Source: Bacteroidaceae bacterium | GTDB lineage: Bacteria > Bacteroidota > Bacteroidia > Bacteroidales > Bacteroidaceae | Length of the DNA: 7,931 nucleotides | Assembly (NCBI GenBank): GCA_017618515.1 | Contig: JAFZUB010000196.1 | Location: 1-7,931, forward strand | Direction: 5' to 3' | In this document: positions 6,447-7,931 of the stretch, one piece after another | Position numbering within the stretch: position 1 is the stretch's first letter | Layout of the letters: each line of letters starts with the position of its first letter | Program-made: the position numbers and the translations under genes | Notes under the pieces: model-generated | Database searches by the model: none | What the model was told of the DNA's origin: nothing | The model's input: the letters and a program-made list of their open reading frames with translations, nothing else

Positions 6447-6944
6447 TTATTTTATTCCGAGTTTGGTCTTTAGTTCTGCAGTAACGTCGGTGGAAAGAGT
6501 GGATGAGATATAGGGGATTCCCGTTGAGCTGTCCATGATATAGACATAGCCTCCGGCATCGCCCAGCTGCTTAACGGCGCCGAGTACCTTCTGGCGGATT
6601 TCGGTCATCTTGTCCTCTTCCATCTTGGAGAGTTCCTGCTGATAGTTTTCAGCGGTAGCCTGATAGCGCTTGCCGAGTTCCTGTATCTCCTGCTGGCGAC
6701 GCTCCAACACTACTGGAGGCAGTGAGTCACGCTGAGCGGTGAAGTTCTCTACCTTACGATTCCATTCGTCCTGCATGGCCTGCAGTTCCTTCTGGTATTG
6801 GTCGCCAAGGGTCTGAAGTTCGTTCTGGGCGGTGATGAACTCAGGCATTGCCTGAATGATTTCCATTGAATTAAAGTGGCCGAACTTCTGTGCGAAGAGT
6901 GCGGCGGGCGCGAACAAGAGCGCTGCAATGATTAGTTTCTTCAT
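6447..6944 (-). CDS. OmpH/Skp-family periplasmic chaperone, second copy
   Basis: The 165-residue product has a signal peptide (MKKLIIAALLFAPAALFAQ, cleavage probably around residue 18-19), then a short N-terminal strand (KFGHFNSMEIIQAMPE), a long charged helical region at about 38-127 rich in Gln, Glu and Lys, and a C-terminal part (YVYIMDSSTGIPY, then a hydrophilic helix). This is the layout of Skp/OmpH, which forms trimers with long coiled-coil arms that hold unfolded outer-membrane proteins in the periplasm. It lies 47 bases downstream of a paralogue in the same direction and is the last gene of the bamA cluster, ending just before the shared terminator. The coiled-coil region shows little residue identity to the paralogue, so the copies probably diverged long ago. 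Confidence 0.92.
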   Translation of the reverse strand: MKKLIIAALLFAPAALFAQKFGHFNSMEIIQAMPEFITAQNELQTLGDQYQKELQAMQDEWNRKVENFTAQRDSLPPVVLERRQQEIQELGKRYQATAENYQQELSKMEEDKMTEIRQKVLGAVKQLGDAGGYVYIMDSSTGIPYISSTLSTDVTAELKTKLGIK

Positions 6945-6991
6945 CTTGTTTAATTGAGTTTTATTGGTTTTTAATTTTGTTAGTTTCTAAG

Positions 6992-7507
6992 TTAATTGGA
7001 ATATCCTAACTTTGCGAGCACATCATTGGATATGTCGGCGGTAGGTGAAGCAAAAACGATGCCATTATCGCTGGCGCGGTCGAGCACGAGCTGGTAGCCT
7101 TTTTGCTCGGCGATGGCCTTGACGGCATTGTATATCTCGTCCTGAATGGGACCGATAAGGCTCTCGCGTTTCTTGTAGAGCTCACCCTCGGGGGCGAAAT
7201 ACTTCTTCTTGAGATCGGAGGCCTCTTTTTCTTTCTTCAGGATGTCTTCTTCGCGAGCTTTCTTCTGCTCTGCGGAGAGGAACACCACTTCGTTCTGATA
7301 GTTCTTGTAGAGGGTCTGTGCCTGCTGGTTGAGAGCTTCCACCTCGGCCTGCCATTTCTTGGAGGTCTGGTTGAGCTGTTCGTTAGCACGCTCGTAGGCG
7401 GGGATATTCTTAAGGATATACTCCATATCTACGAGTGCGAATTTCTGTGCTGCTGCGGGGAGCATGGCTCCAAGTGCGAGGAGCGCAATAAGGATTGTCT
7501 TCTTCAT
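6992..7507 (-). CDS. OmpH/Skp-family periplasmic chaperone, first copy
   Basis: The 171-residue product begins MKKTILIALLALGAMLPAAAQ, a clear signal peptide with likely cleavage near AAA-Q or just after. This fixes the start at the ATG ending at 7507; an in-frame TTG 24 bases upstream would only add eight polar residues in front of it. The mature part opens KFALVDMEYILKNIPAYE, the typical Skp/OmpH N-terminus. A very Lys/Glu/Gln-rich coiled-coil region follows (about 38-135), then the closing strand YQLVLDRASDNGIVFASP. It should act as a periplasmic holding chaperone for outer-membrane proteins. It lies 46 bases after bamA and 47 bases before a second OmpH gene, the order common in Bacteroidetes. 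No TAnnTTTG match is seen in the gap, so it is probably transcribed from a promoter further upstream with bamA. Confidence 0.94.
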   Translation of the reverse strand: MKKTILIALLALGAMLPAAAQKFALVDMEYILKNIPAYERANEQLNQTSKKWQAEVEALNQQAQTLYKNYQNEVVFLSAEQKKAREEDILKKEKEASDLKKKYFAPEGELYKKRESLIGPIQDEIYNAVKAIAEQKGYQLVLDRASDNGIVFASPTADISNDVLAKLGYSN

Positions 7508-7523
7508 GTTTTCAGTATTTATG

Positions 7524-7549
7524 ATTGTCAAATATTTAAATTGTCAAAT
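7524..7549. repeat. Paired 10-base direct repeat between bamA and ompH
   Basis: ATTGTCAAAT occurs exactly at 7524-7533 and again at 7540-7549, a 16-base period, with the palindromic AAATATTT (7531-7538) between. The core TTGTCAA is also found in the GTCAATT tract of the barrel gene signal peptide. It occupies most of the 46-base intergenic gap, so it could be a regulatory binding site or a leftover of the same repeat family. Confidence 0.55.
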
Positions 7550-7553
7550 AAAG

Positions 7554-7931
7554 CTAGAATTCCTGTCCGATAATGAAGTGGAACTGGCTGCCACTATAGT
7601 TGCGCGAGCCAAATATCTTGTCGAAGCCGTAGGCCCAGTCGATACCGAGCATACCAATCATCGGCAGGAATAGTCGTAAGCCGGCGCCTGCCGAGCGCTT
7701 GAGGTCGAAGGGGTTGAACTTAGAGCACGATGTCCAGGCGTTACCACCCTCCAAGAATCCGAGGGCATAGATGCTGGTGTTGCCCAGGAGCAGAGGATAG
7801 CGCAGTTCCATCGAGAGTCGGCTGTAAGCATAGGCCTCCATTCCCTGCGGAGTGAGGGCGCCGTTGTCGTAGCCTCGCAGTCCGATGGTCTCGGTGGCGT
7901 AGTTGTAGGAGTAGCCCGACATTCCGTCGCC
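7554..7931 (-). CDS. bamA: BamA outer-membrane assembly factor, C-terminal part only
   Basis: The gene enters from the right edge of the window, so only its last 125 residues are present. They begin GDGMSGYSYNYATETIGLRGY, containing the RGY version of the conserved BamA loop-6 motif (VRGF/Y). They continue with barrel strands such as LSMELRYPLLL, IYALGFLEGGNAW, SAGAGLRLFLPMIGMLGIDWAYGFD and end with FHFIIGQEF, a terminal aromatic residue as in the beta-signal of outer-membrane proteins. BamA is the central subunit of the BAM complex that folds barrel proteins into the outer membrane. The internal ATG at 7920-7922 is not the start. Being directly upstream of two OmpH genes strengthens the call. 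The N-terminal POTRA domains lie outside the window. Confidence 0.95.
   Translation of the reverse strand, partial: GDGMSGYSYNYATETIGLRGYDNGALTPQGMEAYAYSRLSMELRYPLLLGNTSIYALGFLEGGNAWTSCSKFNPFDLKRSAGAGLRLFLPMIGMLGIDWAYGFDKIFGSRNYSGSQFHFIIGQEF

Noticed and set aside
7103..7573. A 156-codon plus-strand frame with hydrophobic Leu-rich sequence opposite the first ompH gene
   Set aside because: Leu and Phe arise from the complement of Lys and Glu codons in the coiled coil. The minus-strand gene has a signal peptide and family motifs.

Overview
The window looks like a chromosomal segment of a Bacteroidales bacterium, probably Prevotellaceae-like. This rests on the bamA-ompH-ompH order, an AsnA-type asparagine synthetase, a large TonB-receptor-like outer-membrane barrel protein, promoter-like sites matching the Bacteroidetes pattern (TTTG, about 19-20 bases, TAnnTTTG), and genes without Shine-Dalgarno sites. 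The genus is inferred from protein resemblance and is not proven. I see no mobile element, tRNA, rRNA or CRISPR.

Layout. Positions 1-1081 (+) hold the 3' part of a polytopic membrane protein gene and, three bases after its stop, a YqaA-type (DedA/SNARE-associated) membrane protein that appears to start with TTG. Positions 1082-1347 are a 266-base leader region with a good promoter match, small hairpins and a possible 30-codon upstream ORF whose stop overlaps the next start. Positions 1348-4317 (+) encode a 989-residue outer-membrane beta-barrel protein. Positions 4318-4375 hold a compact promoter overlapped by a perfect inverted repeat. Then come asnA (4376-5413, +) and a sugar-phosphate-type nucleotidyltransferase (5459-6373, +), which look co-transcribed. 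A strong bidirectional terminator (6396-6433) separates them from a convergent minus-strand group: bamA (3' end only, entering from the right edge), then two tandem OmpH/Skp-like periplasmic chaperone genes.

How the genes fit together. BamA inserts beta-barrels into the outer membrane and Skp/OmpH proteins carry unfolded barrel proteins across the periplasm, so the right-hand group is an outer-membrane assembly module. The 989-residue protein is the kind of client it would serve. asnA makes asparagine from aspartate and ammonia. The nucleotidyltransferase probably makes a nucleotide-activated sugar or similar compound, but its substrate cannot be read from the sequence.

Most unusual signal. 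Three degenerate tandem repeats, all with a 7-base unit (CTCCTCA-like, GTCNAGA-like, GTCAATT-like), lie inside coding sequence within about 1.2 kb: two in loops of the first membrane protein and one in the signal peptide of the barrel protein. Because 7 x 3 = 21, each reads as an in-frame heptapeptide repeat, but gain or loss of one unit would shift the frame. No clearly new multi-gene system is visible; most genes belong to well-known families.
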